The position numbers and the translations under genes are program-made. A stretch of DNA of 64,000 nucleotides from Syntrophales bacterium (GTDB lineage Bacteria; Desulfobacterota; Syntrophia; Syntrophales; UBA2210), in contig JALNXD010000001.1 of the NCBI GenBank assembly GCA_023230565.1, positions 124,001-188,000 on the forward strand, written 5' to 3'. This document shows positions 52,558-61,668 of this stretch, piece by piece (position 1 is the stretch's first letter; the number at the start of each line of letters is the position of its first letter). The notes under the pieces are model-generated. The model was not told where the DNA came from, made no database searches, and saw nothing but the letters and a program-made list of their open reading frames with translations.

Positions 52558-53602
52558 AAAGCATTCCCCTTTCTTCCATAGTTTTTTCCAGAGTTTCCAA
52601 TGTAATCCCCATGGTCCGCTCTCTTCCGTTTTCATCCCAGGAAGATATGAATGCCGATCCGTAATTCGCAGGCGCCGAAAAAAATGCCCTTGCCTTCAAT
52701 TTGTCGAGCATACCTGATCCGAATTTTTGGGCATAATGATCGATATAGGCCTCCCGGTCTTTGCAACCGTATACCCATTCATCCATCCAGGCCCTTGCAC
52801 CTTCTTCAGTAGCATTGGACATCATGAACATGCCGTAAAAAAACCTGTCCAGGTTGTAATAACCCAGAACTTCAGTAGGATGGGCTCCCCAGGGGATTTC
52901 TACGACAGCATTTACTCTGTACGAGGGAATTATAGTTAAGTGAGGACTCGATTTAATTACATCATGTTCGACTATCTCTTCGCATGACACAATGATACGC
53001 TTACTGCAAAGTGCAGCCGCGGCAACGCTTCCCATTGCTCCCCAGTACTGGGCATTTCCGTCTCTATCTGCTCTCTGGACATGAACAATGCACACATCGG
53101 GATTTGCAGCAGGCACAGTCAGTATATCTTTTCCGGTATAGGGGCATTGTATCACACGATACTTGTCTTCACCCATAAAGCCCCTTTTTTTGAAAAGGTC
53201 AGTCGCCATTACTCCCTCAAGAACCTGGATGAAAGAAAACCCGTGCATACCGGCTACAAGTCGTGCATTATAGTTAAAATTTGTATAATCTTCCCATTCA
53301 AGTGTCCCTGCTCGCATGGCGCGCTCAACGGCACCCCCTCCCTTTTTTCCTCCCGAACGCAAGACGTACGTACTGACCAGTCTGTCAATACATCCGGCAT
53401 TCACAAGCACATCGACGTCCAGAATTCCCGACTGAGAATAAAGAGTAAAGCCCTTTTTTTTCTGCCTGACAATCTCGTACACTAGTTCGCAGCACGTACC
53501 TACTGTATAATTTCCGATTATCAGTTCATCATTGTCATTCACAAAGCGATTGATAGCCTCTCTTGCACTCATTACCTTGTTTTCGATCGCACTCGATTCC
53601 AT
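52550..53602 (-). CDS. CoA-transferase alpha subunit (glutaconate CoA-transferase-like)
   Basis: A 350-residue alpha subunit. NYTVGTCCELVYEIVRQKKKG, AVERAMRAGTLEWEDYTNFN and QVLEGVMATDLFKKRGFMGED, and PDVCIVHVQRADRDGNAQYWG are typical. The start at 53602 follows AGGAGG by six bases. The pair probably moves CoA between acids in the acyl-CoA pathways of this region. Confidence 0.88.
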   Translation of the reverse strand: MESSAIENKVMSAREAINRFVNDNDELIIGNYTVGTCCELVYEIVRQKKKGFTLYSQSGILDVDVLVNAGCIDRLVSTYVLRSGGKKGGGAVERAMRAGTLEWEDYTNFNYNARLVAGMHGFSFIQVLEGVMATDLFKKRGFMGEDKYRVIQCPYTGKDILTVPAANPDVCIVHVQRADRDGNAQYWGAMGSVAAAALCSKRIIVSCEEIVEHDVIKSSPHLTIIPSYRVNAVVEIPWGAHPTEVLGYYNLDRFFYGMFMMSNATEEGARAWMDEWVYGCKDREAYIDHYAQKFGSGMLDKLKARAFFSAPANYGSAFISSWDENGRERTMGITLETLEKTMEERGMLCE

Positions 53603-53718
53603 AGACATCCTCCTCATTTCATATGCACTTTATCGGATGCATCTTTCTCATCAGATCAGCCAGGACTTTTTTATTTTTCAACCGGAAACATAGAAAACGC
53701 ACGGGCCACTTCTTTTTT

Positions 53719-54543
53719 TTATTCGGAAGCGACAAGATTTCTGAAGATTCTCCCATCAGGAGCATGCTCCTGGACTTCGCCATTTGTAACCACTATACGT
53801 GTCATAACACTCTGCACTTCCTTACCCCTGGTGGATTCAATGACATCTGCAATCCTTTTGAAGCGGGATAGCTCCTCCAAAGTCACAATGGTAGGAACCA
53901 CCATATGAAACTGATGCCGCCAATATTGTTCAAGAGCCTTCCGGGGTCTAATCCAGAGATGCGTCGTTAATTCCTGTCCATCATGCAGCGCTGTTTGAAA
54001 GCGGGGAGCCTCGGCAACAAAGAATCTTGTATCGAACCTCTTCGGTGACAATTCAGGCGTAATCCAGTGAGAAAAATAGTAAAGCTGGTCCAAGGCCAAA
54101 GTCAATCTTTCTTCTGAAAGGATTTCGGCAAAACTTACGCTCCTGTCCGCCAGGCTTTTTCGGTATGCTTTATATTTCTCAATTTCATCATTACTGCCAT
54201 CGAACCGCATGAAAGAACCATCTTTCCGGTATGCATATAGAAGGCCCATCTCCTCAAAGGTTTCTCTGATTGCGGCAATCCAGAGGCCCAGGTCTATTTC
54301 GGGAAACGATGGTTTTTCAATTGATGCTTTTGCTTTTTCCAGGTCGGACCTGCGACAAAATTTCTCTAATTTTGTGAGACAGTCTTCGTCGTCAACTCTT
54401 CCTCCGGGGAAAACGTATGAACTTGGCACAAAACTGCTCTTACGATTTCTCAGCGCCATGAGAACTTCGAAATCCTCATCTTTACCGCTTCTTGCTTTCC
54501 GAAGCAGAATAACTGTCGCAGCATCCCGCGGTGTAACCGCCAT
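53719..54543 (-). CDS. NUDIX hydrolase (NUDT19-like layout)
   Basis: A 274-residue NUDIX protein. The box begins GGRVDDEDC and ends in AAIRETFEEMGLLYA, with an insert of about 45 residues between the glycines and the REtxEE helix, as in the NUDT7/NUDT19 group, some of which act on CoA. The start at 54543 follows AAAGGAG. With the acyl-CoA genes nearby, CoA or acyl-CoA hydrolysis is a reasonable guess only. Confidence 0.82.
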   Translation of the reverse strand: MAVTPRDAATVILLRKARSGKDEDFEVLMALRNRKSSFVPSSYVFPGGRVDDEDCLTKLEKFCRRSDLEKAKASIEKPSFPEIDLGLWIAAIRETFEEMGLLYAYRKDGSFMRFDGSNDEIEKYKAYRKSLADRSVSFAEILSEERLTLALDQLYYFSHWITPELSPKRFDTRFFVAEAPRFQTALHDGQELTTHLWIRPRKALEQYWRHQFHMVVPTIVTLEELSRFKRIADVIESTRGKEVQSVMTRIVVTNGEVQEHAPDGRIFRNLVASE

Positions 54544-54682
54544 CACTTTCTCCTTTCGATGCAATTTACTCAGGCGCAAACAGAATGAGCCACTTCCCGA
54601 TCCTTCATTTTTAAAACCACACTCGAAATACTCCCGGAACTGTTTCAGGCAGAAACTTCATACCACTTATTCAGTTTTTTTC

Positions 54683-55870
54683 TTAAGGGTCAAGATAATT
54701 TTTAGAAAATCCTTTTTTAAGAATGGCCAGAACTTCGACATGTTTTGTTTTTGGAAACATATCGAATGGCCTTACTTTATTCAGCATATATCCACCTGCC
54801 TCCAGGCATTGTATGTCTCGCGCCTGGGTAGCAGGATTACAGGAAAGATAAATAATTTTCGTGGGACCGAGCGCAATTAGCTCTCTGGATATCCCTGCGG
54901 TTAATCCCCCTCGCGGAGGATCCAGAAGCACTGTATCTATAGGGAATGATTTCTGTCGCAGTTTTCTCATGATCTTTTCCGCGGAGCCATGATAAAAAAA
55001 AGCACTGGTTAAGTTGTTACTGATTAAATTATGTTCCGCAGATCTGAGTGCGCTGCTGTCGGTGTCACATCCTATGACTCTCCTCGCACCGGAAGCAAGG
55101 AAAAGAGAGAAAATACCAGATCCGCAATAACAGTCAAAAACGGTAGAACCTGACAGTGGATTGCAGGCTTCTTCCACTGAATCAACAAGTGCATCTGCAA
55201 GCGTGGCATTCGCCTGAAAAAAACTATTATAGGGCACGGTCAGAATTTTGTCTTTGACTTTCCTTTCAATACGCCAATCCGATTTATAGGGGACACCGGA
55301 CCAAATACGCAAACGCATATCATCTACTTCTCCTGATATTACGCGATGCTTCACATTTTTATATTCTTCATTAATTGACTCATCGACAATTTCACAACGG
55401 GTGACATCTATTACATCTATATTGCCCAGACCCATGAATCCCACAGAAGTTTTCCCTCTTTCTTTCCTGCAATGAAAATCGGCTTTCTGCCGATACGCAT
55501 ATTCTTCCGGCGATGGGACTACATCTTCGACAGGAGGAGAAGTAATTCCCCCTATCCTCTCGTAGATATCCACAATCTGACGTTTCTTTACTGCCAATTC
55601 GTGTTCATATTCGATATGCTGATAATGACAGCCGCCGCATACCTTGAAGAGGCTGCAGCGAGGGATAACTCGATAAGGCGATGGCGAAAGCACCCGTGTA
55701 AGTGACGCAACACAATACCTGTTCTTTATTTTAGTTATTTCAGCCTCTACTTTATCGCCATCAACTGTAAAGGGCACGAAGACAACTTGCCCCTCAAATC
55801 TCCCTATACCCGAGCCGCCAAATGCAACTGATATGATGTCGATAATGATTCTTTGTTTTACGGTAAGCAT
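54683..55870 (-). CDS. 23S rRNA (uracil-5-)-methyltransferase RlmD/RumA-like
   Basis: A 395-residue RNA m5U methyltransferase. An N-terminal TRAM domain is followed by iron-sulfur cysteines Cys72, Cys78 and Cys81 (CSLFKVCGGC), the SAM site FDCYCGSGIFSLFLA, DPPRGGL and the catalytic cysteine motif YLSCNPATQARD. The C-terminal FPKTKHVEVLA is typical. Whether U1939 or another uracil is the target is not known. Its 3' end lies 139 bases from the NUDIX start. Confidence 0.9.
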   Translation of the reverse strand: MLTVKQRIIIDIISVAFGGSGIGRFEGQVVFVPFTVDGDKVEAEITKIKNRYCVASLTRVLSPSPYRVIPRCSLFKVCGGCHYQHIEYEHELAVKKRQIVDIYERIGGITSPPVEDVVPSPEEYAYRQKADFHCRKERGKTSVGFMGLGNIDVIDVTRCEIVDESINEEYKNVKHRVISGEVDDMRLRIWSGVPYKSDWRIERKVKDKILTVPYNSFFQANATLADALVDSVEEACNPLSGSTVFDCYCGSGIFSLFLASGARRVIGCDTDSSALRSAEHNLISNNLTSAFFYHGSAEKIMRKLRQKSFPIDTVLLDPPRGGLTAGISRELIALGPTKIIYLSCNPATQARDIQCLEAGGYMLNKVRPFDMFPKTKHVEVLAILKKGFSKNYLDP

Positions 55871-56010
55871 TTTTATTTTTAACTTCCTTGCGTTGCGGTA
55901 AAATATTAATAAAAAAATTCCTTACGTAAAGTAAAATAGCCGGTTTCATTTTCCTTTACAAGAATGAAAAATATTGTTAGCGTGCCGCTTTAAGAATAAA
56001 AAGGCTTGCA

Positions 56011-57168
56011 ATGGGAAACAACGACATAAGGCGAATAAGATCAGGCGACAAGGATATAATACTCATAGGAACAGCTCATGTATCAAGGGAAAGTGCCGAT
56101 CTTGTCGAAAACATCATTGAAGATGAAAAACCCGATACCGTGTGTGTGGAGCTTTGTCAGTCTCGTTATGACGCGATCACACAAAAGGATGCATGGGAAA
56201 AAACCGATCTCGTCGGTCTTGTGAGAAAAAAGCGAACATCCCTCCTTTTATTTCAGCTCCTTATGGCATCTGTACAAAAAAAATTAGCCGACAGGTTTGG
56301 CATAAAACCGGGCGAAGAAATGTTAAGAGCCATTCAAAAAGCTGATTCTATAGGAGCAAGTCTTGTCCTTGCCGACCGGGACATTAGAACGACTTTGATA
56401 CGGACATGGCGAAATATCGGATTTACAAGCAAGTTGAGACTTTTATTCGAAGTGCCCATTTCTCTTTTTTTATCTGATGATATTACCGAAGAAGAAATTG
56501 AAGCTTTGAAAGAAAAGGACAGTATTGAAATAGCCCTTGAAAATTTCGGAAAGAAGCTTCCTGAAATCAAGACCACATTAATCGATGAACGTGACCGGTA
56601 TCTCGCTTCCTCCATAACTGGTGCAGAAGGGAAGAAGATTGTTGCCGTTGTTGGTGCAGGACATGTCCCGGGCATACTATCGAATATCGGCAAGGATATC
56701 GATCTTGAAACCATATCGGCGATTCCTCCAAAAAGATCCTGGGGGAAAATAGTAGCATGGGGGATATCCTTTGCCGTTATAGGGCTTATAATTTATGGTT
56801 TTTTCCATTCCGGAGCGGAAACCAGCATTAACATGATCAAGTGGTGGATTGCAGTAAACGGGATACTTGCCGGCCTCGGCGCACTCGCTGTGTTCGCGCA
56901 TCCGGTCACTGTCCTTGCCTCTGTTGCAGCAGCTCCTTTTACTTCATTGAATCCTATGATTGCAGCCGGCTGGATTGCAGGACTTACGGAGGCGACACTC
57001 CGAAAGCCGCAAGTAAAAGATTTTATAGCACTTCGATCCGATATCGGATCAGTAAGAGGTTTTTGGCAAAATAAAATTACCAGAATTCTTTTAATAGTCG
57101 TATTGGTAAACTTGGGAAGCACCATCGGCACATTTATTGCCATACCTCTTATGATGAAGCTCTTATAA
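56011..57168 (+). CDS. TraB-family membrane protein
   Basis: A 385-residue TraB/TIKI-family protein. IGTAHVSRESADLVENII and VCVELCQSRYDAI match the N-terminal domain, with the second metal motif in VVGAGHVPGI. The C-terminal third has several membrane helices (IVAWGISFAVIGLIIYGFF and others). Related proteins include Enterococcus TraB, linked to pheromone shutdown, and animal TIKI proteases; the bacterial role is unknown. AAAAAGGC precedes the start. Confidence 0.85.
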   Translation: MGNNDIRRIRSGDKDIILIGTAHVSRESADLVENIIEDEKPDTVCVELCQSRYDAITQKDAWEKTDLVGLVRKKRTSLLLFQLLMASVQKKLADRFGIKPGEEMLRAIQKADSIGASLVLADRDIRTTLIRTWRNIGFTSKLRLLFEVPISLFLSDDITEEEIEALKEKDSIEIALENFGKKLPEIKTTLIDERDRYLASSITGAEGKKIVAVVGAGHVPGILSNIGKDIDLETISAIPPKRSWGKIVAWGISFAVIGLIIYGFFHSGAETSINMIKWWIAVNGILAGLGALAVFAHPVTVLASVAAAPFTSLNPMIAAGWIAGLTEATLRKPQVKDFIALRSDIGSVRGFWQNKITRILLIVVLVNLGSTIGTFIAIPLMMKLL

Positions 57169-57186
57169 ATTTTTCGGGGAAAGCCG

Positions 57187-58032
57187 ATGCCGACTTTTGA
57201 ACGAAAATCAATCATATGCCCGAATTGCAGAAAATTAATAAGTTCCTATGAAGAACGTTGCCCATACTGCGGAATAAAAAACCCCTCCAGCCCTTGGCGA
57301 TTGGATGTTTTTTCAATCCTTTTCAGGCGTTTTGATCTGATTACTGTCATAATTGCTACAAATGTGATTTTCTTTATTCTTTCAGTTGTATTCAACACCT
57401 CTTCATCAGCATTATCAAAAAATCTTCTTACTTTTTTTTCGCCTTCGGATGGCAGCCTGCTTTTATTCGGCGCGACAGGAACTATCCCTATCGATCAGTT
57501 TGGCTGGTGGTGGACGCTCGTTTCAGCGTCATACCTTCATGGGGGAATTCTTCATATCTTTTTTAACATGATGGCACTTTATCAACTTGGTCCTTTCGTC
57601 CGCAACGAGTTTGGCTCACATCGCTTTTTTACCATCTATACCTTAACCGGAATCGCCGGATTCTTCATCTCCTATCTTGCAGGAATCTCTTTCACAATAG
57701 GCGCATCAGCAAGCATTTGCGGTCTCATCGGAGCTACTCTTTTCTACGGGAAAAGCAGAGGCGGCAGTTTCGGCAGAGCTATTTACAGACAGGTACTGGG
57801 ATGGGTGGTGGTCTTAGCCGTATTCGGTTTTATTGTCCCGGGCATCAATAACTGGGCACATGGGGGAGGGATAGCGGCCGGCATAATCACTGGATTTCTT
57901 TTCGGCTATAATGAAAAGCGTATCGAAAATCAAGTAGATCGGATGATAGCAACAGCATGCCTTATCTTAACCGTCTTTGTGCTCGCATGGGCAGTTCTCA
58001 GGGTTTTATATTTTACATTTTTTTCTGTGTGA
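57187..58032 (+). CDS. Rhomboid-family intramembrane serine protease with N-terminal zinc ribbon
   Basis: A 281-residue rhomboid. Residues 11-28 form a zinc ribbon (CPNC and CPYCG). Six or so membrane helices follow, with the HGGILHIFFNMMAL loop, the catalytic serine in GASASICGLIGA and the catalytic histidine in NWAHGGGIAAGI. It should cleave membrane proteins within the bilayer. It starts 18 bases after the TraB gene. Confidence 0.88.
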   Translation: MPTFERKSIICPNCRKLISSYEERCPYCGIKNPSSPWRLDVFSILFRRFDLITVIIATNVIFFILSVVFNTSSSALSKNLLTFFSPSDGSLLLFGATGTIPIDQFGWWWTLVSASYLHGGILHIFFNMMALYQLGPFVRNEFGSHRFFTIYTLTGIAGFFISYLAGISFTIGASASICGLIGATLFYGKSRGGSFGRAIYRQVLGWVVVLAVFGFIVPGINNWAHGGGIAAGIITGFLFGYNEKRIENQVDRMIATACLILTVFVLAWAVLRVLYFTFFSV

Positions 58033-58184
58033 TCCCTTCAACCGAAAAGAGATTAGGTTTCATTCTTAAGCAATTGACACCTGATCAATAATTTCCTATA
58101 GTGACGTGCATCTATGCATGTGGAAGTTATTCTTACAAACCGCAATCACCAACGAAAGACAATGAGTTGAAAAGGAGAATGCAA

Positions 58185-58595
58185 ATGAATCGTCGCACCT
58201 ATACGCTACTTCTCGTCATTTACTGTGTATTCATTATCGCAGGATGCAATACGGCCTTCATGGTCGGTGACAAAGTCGTCGGTGTACGCTCAGGCAAATT
58301 CTTCTATACTGATGGAGCCTTACGAACCAATTACCATGCGGCGTTTGAAAAGGTCTGGGATGCAAGTCAAAAAGCACTCTCCGATATGAATGCAACTATA
58401 AAAGATGTAGAAAAGAAAATCGCAAAAGGATCCTTCGATGCAGTTGTTGAAGGAGAAAGTGTTAAAATATCCATCAAATATATTGAATATCAAAACACGA
58501 TGGTGTCTGTACGGGTTGGTCTCAGCGGGAATAGTCTTGCTTCAAAACTGATCCATGAAAAAATAAAAGAGAACCTTTCCGGCCTACAGACATAA
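58185..58595 (+). CDS. Lipoprotein of the DUF3568 family
   Basis: A 136-residue lipoprotein: signal peptide (YTLLLVIYCVFIIAGC) with the lipobox cysteine at IIAGC, followed by a small alpha/beta domain beginning VGDKVVGVRSGKF and LRTNYHAAFEKVWDASQKALSDM. It fits the uncharacterised DUF3568 group. The start at 58185 follows AAGGAG. Confidence 0.75.
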   Translation: MNRRTYTLLLVIYCVFIIAGCNTAFMVGDKVVGVRSGKFFYTDGALRTNYHAAFEKVWDASQKALSDMNATIKDVEKKIAKGSFDAVVEGESVKISIKYIEYQNTMVSVRVGLSGNSLASKLIHEKIKENLSGLQT

Positions 58596-58618
58596 TAATC
58601 AATTTTCAATCCGGTTTA

Positions 58619-59883
58619 TGAGCTATCATAATAAAGTAAAAAACGGTTGCGCGCATCATGTTGCAGCCCACAATTCAGAAGCTTCAAAACCGGACATGCA
58701 GAATATATTCTCCGAAGGACAGCGGTTTAAGCCCTTCAAACATCTTTATCCGGGCCTGTTCAACAGAAGGTTGAATCGATTCCTCATTGAATGCACCCTT
58801 CTAAATAGAATATGCTATGCATATCTTCCTAATCCAGGAAGATTACGAGAGCTGCTTCTGCCTGGAAGTATGATCTATCTTATCAAAAATTCAACCGGCA
58901 AATATCCCTATACCGCGGTTGCAGTAGAGCGCAGCGGCAGACCGGTTCTTCTTCATACCCATGTAGCGAATCAGGCGGTGAAATGGCTTTTGGCTCATAA
59001 TGCCATACCGGGGCTGGAGGATGTGACCATTGTTCGTTCCGAGGTCGCCATCGATCACAGCCGCTTTGATTTTCTTCTTGAAAAAGAGGGTAAACCATTT
59101 ATTCTCGAGGTTAAATCCTGTTCGCTTTTTGAAGAAAATATTGCTCTTTTCCCTGATGCTGTCACAGAGCGTGGCAGACGCCATCTTCTGGAACTCGCGC
59201 AGAAAGCCGGCCAAGGAATTGCCGGAGGTGTGGTTTTTCTTACAGGCTGGCCTCAAGCCCGGTATTTTTTGCCCGACTATCATAATGATCTTAATTTTGC
59301 CCGCACACTTTTCGAAATAAAGGAAGACATACTTGTAAAACCGGTCGCCGTAGAATGGAAAGAAGATTTGAGCCTCGCCCCCTGTTCAAGGGAATTGATA
59401 ATTCCGTGGAAGTTAGTCGAGAGAGAGGCCCAGGACTGCGGAAGTTATATTCTGATACTTACACTTACCCATGACACATTTATTGAAACGGGGAAATTGG
59501 GAGTTCAACTGTTTAGAAAAGGATACTATCTTTATGTCGGCTCCGCAAAAAAAAATCTGAATCGGAGAATTTCGCGCCACCTGAGAAAACGAAAAAAATT
59601 TCATTGGCATATCGATTATCTCAGAGATTTGTCAGATTTTGTTAGCGCCCTCCCGGTACGATCGCACGAATCTCTGGAATGCAGGATAGCAAAAGCTTTA
59701 GAAGCATTTGCCCACTGGGAGATACCTGGATTCGGATCATCGGACTGTCACTGTCGAACACATCTTTTTGGAATGAAAAACGACCCTTTCGAAAATCCTT
59801 CCTTTATAAAACTGATTCAATATTTCAGAATTGGACGACTTGGCGAACAACTCCGGGAACATCAAAATAATGAGCTGCCTTAG
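58619..59883 (+). CDS. SfsA fused to a GIY-YIG-like (DUF123) domain
   Basis: A 421-residue fusion; the first codon is ATG 58618-58620. Residues about 40-270 are SfsA, a DNA-binding nuclease-like family: LYPGLFNRRLNRFLIEC, AYLPNPGRL, and SRFDFLLE with FILEVKSC, carrying the acidic and lysine residues of a PD-(D/E)XK-type site, then FPDAVTERGRRHL. From about 285 a DUF123/GIY-YIG-like domain begins: GSYILILTL, KGYYLYVGSAKKNLNRRISR, HWHIDYL and CRTHLFG. SfsA was named for sugar fermentation stimulation and may process nucleic acid. The fusion suggests a combined nuclease. The binding site before the start is poor, so a later Met (residue 27) is possible. Confidence 0.85.
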
Positions 59884-59999
59884 AATCGACAGAAACGAGC
59901 TTCTTCTTTAATGTATCATTCAGGGCGATAAAGCTGGACGATTCTCCTGCCGAATCTCGTATTTCCGTTGCTTCTCTTTGCAGGTTAACATCGGAGAGA

Positions 60000-61205
60000 T
60001 TATCCCAGGGGATAATAGCCATTGGCCACCTCGATACGCCCTAACTGACCTCCTCCTTCCCATATCTGAATTATTTTAAAATCCCTGAGATATTTTTCTA
60101 CATGATATTCTTTTATATACCCGTACGCGCCCATCAGTTCCATACCTCGATTACACACCATTTCTGTAACATCACAGGCATACACCTTTGACCCGGTAGC
60201 CTTGCCCATGAGAAAACTGCCTCCGGGATCGCCGAATTCACTTCGCGTATCGAACATCGAAGCAACACTTAAATAATATGCGCGGGCACTCTCAATTCCC
60301 ATGATCATGTCGGCGATCATAGCTGCCTGCAGCGTATGTTCTCTCACCGATTTTCCTTTGTAAAAGCGATTCGCAGTATAATCGATGACAATTTCCAGGA
60401 CAGCCTGAGCATTGCCTATGGCAAAGCCGGAAGAACTGAGGCGCCCCCATGAAAGTGCTCCTCGAAACAGCATCCAGTCCTCTCCAGGACCGGATGCCCT
60501 GTATTCTTTGGGAACACGTACATTGTCGAAATAGATGTCGGCATTTACGTCACTGTATTTCATACCTGATTTATTTTCAGGCTTGCCGAAGGTGAGACCC
60601 GGAAGGCCGTCGGGCACATAAATAAGAGCCACCCCTTCTTCACCTAATGCCGGATCTGTGGTACAAAGAACTCCGTAAATATCCGCAATGCCCGCACCGC
60701 CTGGCCATCTTTTTGAGCCGTTGATTACCCATTCGTCACCATCAAGCTTCGCAGTTGTGCGAAGCGACATACCATGTTGTGTCGAATCCTCTCCATTACA
60801 GCCTCCGGCGGGCTCAGTCAGCGCAAAACAGGCGGTATGTCTTTCATCGGAGCAGAAAGGAGCCATGAACTTTTCAAGCACCACCTTATTTCGTCCTCTC
60901 ATTGCGGGACCGAAGAGCCACTCCGGACAAGTCATTTCTGTTGCGATTCCTGAATCTCCACGGGCAAGCTCTTCACAAACGGCACAATATTCGGCGGCTG
61001 ATCTAATGGGCATGCCGCCGTATTTAGGAGATAGTCCGTACTTCTGCATACCGAGATCTACCAGCTTTTTAATGACTTTCTCACAGGCCTCTCTGCTTTC
61101 ATCGAGTTCCTGTCGAACAGGCATGATTTCCCTGTTTACAAAATTTCGCACATTTTGGAGTAACCTCCTGCTTTCATCATCAATGAATGTCCCGTATCTT
61201 TTCAT
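60000..61205 (-). CDS. Acyl-CoA dehydrogenase
   Basis: A 401-residue FAD-dependent acyl-CoA dehydrogenase. FALTEPAGGCNGED is a variant of the flavin-contact motif, KRWPGGAGIADIYGVL follows, and the catalytic base is probably Glu383 in QIWEGGGQLGR, the position of the usual YEGT. GGGAGG precedes the start. Electrons would pass to an electron transfer flavoprotein. The substrate cannot be named. Confidence 0.9.
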   Translation of the reverse strand: MKRYGTFIDDESRRLLQNVRNFVNREIMPVRQELDESREACEKVIKKLVDLGMQKYGLSPKYGGMPIRSAAEYCAVCEELARGDSGIATEMTCPEWLFGPAMRGRNKVVLEKFMAPFCSDERHTACFALTEPAGGCNGEDSTQHGMSLRTTAKLDGDEWVINGSKRWPGGAGIADIYGVLCTTDPALGEEGVALIYVPDGLPGLTFGKPENKSGMKYSDVNADIYFDNVRVPKEYRASGPGEDWMLFRGALSWGRLSSSGFAIGNAQAVLEIVIDYTANRFYKGKSVREHTLQAAMIADMIMGIESARAYYLSVASMFDTRSEFGDPGGSFLMGKATGSKVYACDVTEMVCNRGMELMGAYGYIKEYHVEKYLRDFKIIQIWEGGGQLGRIEVANGYYPLG

Positions 61206-61668
61206 TGTAACCCTCCCTTTTTGACTGTAAATTTACTTTTTTACAAAAATAATGCTCAGAGACAATGCAGATAGCTCATTATATTCAAAGCATAGCTGCT
61301 TTGCAGTCAGAACCTCATGCCCCTCAATCGGATAATACGTTGGCTGTCATGCATTTAAAAAGAAACGATATGAACAGGCGCAATTCACCGCACCGTTACG
61401 TACAGAAGCAAAACAAAAACAGCAAGGAACACGCAAGCATCATTTTTCCAAGGAAAATAAAAAATTTATTTGAAAGGTTGTTTTTTCTCAGGGACAGCTT
61501 GTCATATCAGATGATTTTTGACTATAGGAATGTGCGCTCGTGTTGTCAAGAATTACAGATAATTATTTTATTTGATTTCAACATGACTTATTCACTCAAA
61601 TGAAGATTTGACCGGGCTTCATATTATTGTTATAAATTTAAATAAATAAATATATATAAGGGAAATTT
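61206..61668. other. Divergent gap with the ThyX promoter
   Basis: A 463-base region between the divergent acyl-CoA dehydrogenase and ThyX-like genes. Apart from the promoter at 61608-61636 nothing was recognised; an open frame at 61265-61603 has no binding site. Confidence 0.4.
61608..61636 (+). promoter_or_regulatory. Sigma-70 promoter of the ThyX-like gene
   Basis: TTGACC (61608-61613), a 17-base spacer and TATAAA (61631-61636). The leader would be about 28 bases with AAGGGAA before the GTG start. Confidence 0.75.

Noticed and set aside
59825..60022. 65-codon minus-strand frame after the acyl-CoA dehydrogenase
   Set aside because: Its apparent ribosome binding site is part of the dehydrogenase coding sequence and most of it lies antisense to the end of the SfsA fusion.
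61265..61603. 112-codon frame before the ThyX-like gene
   Set aside because: No binding site, biased composition, and it spans the promoter region of the next gene.
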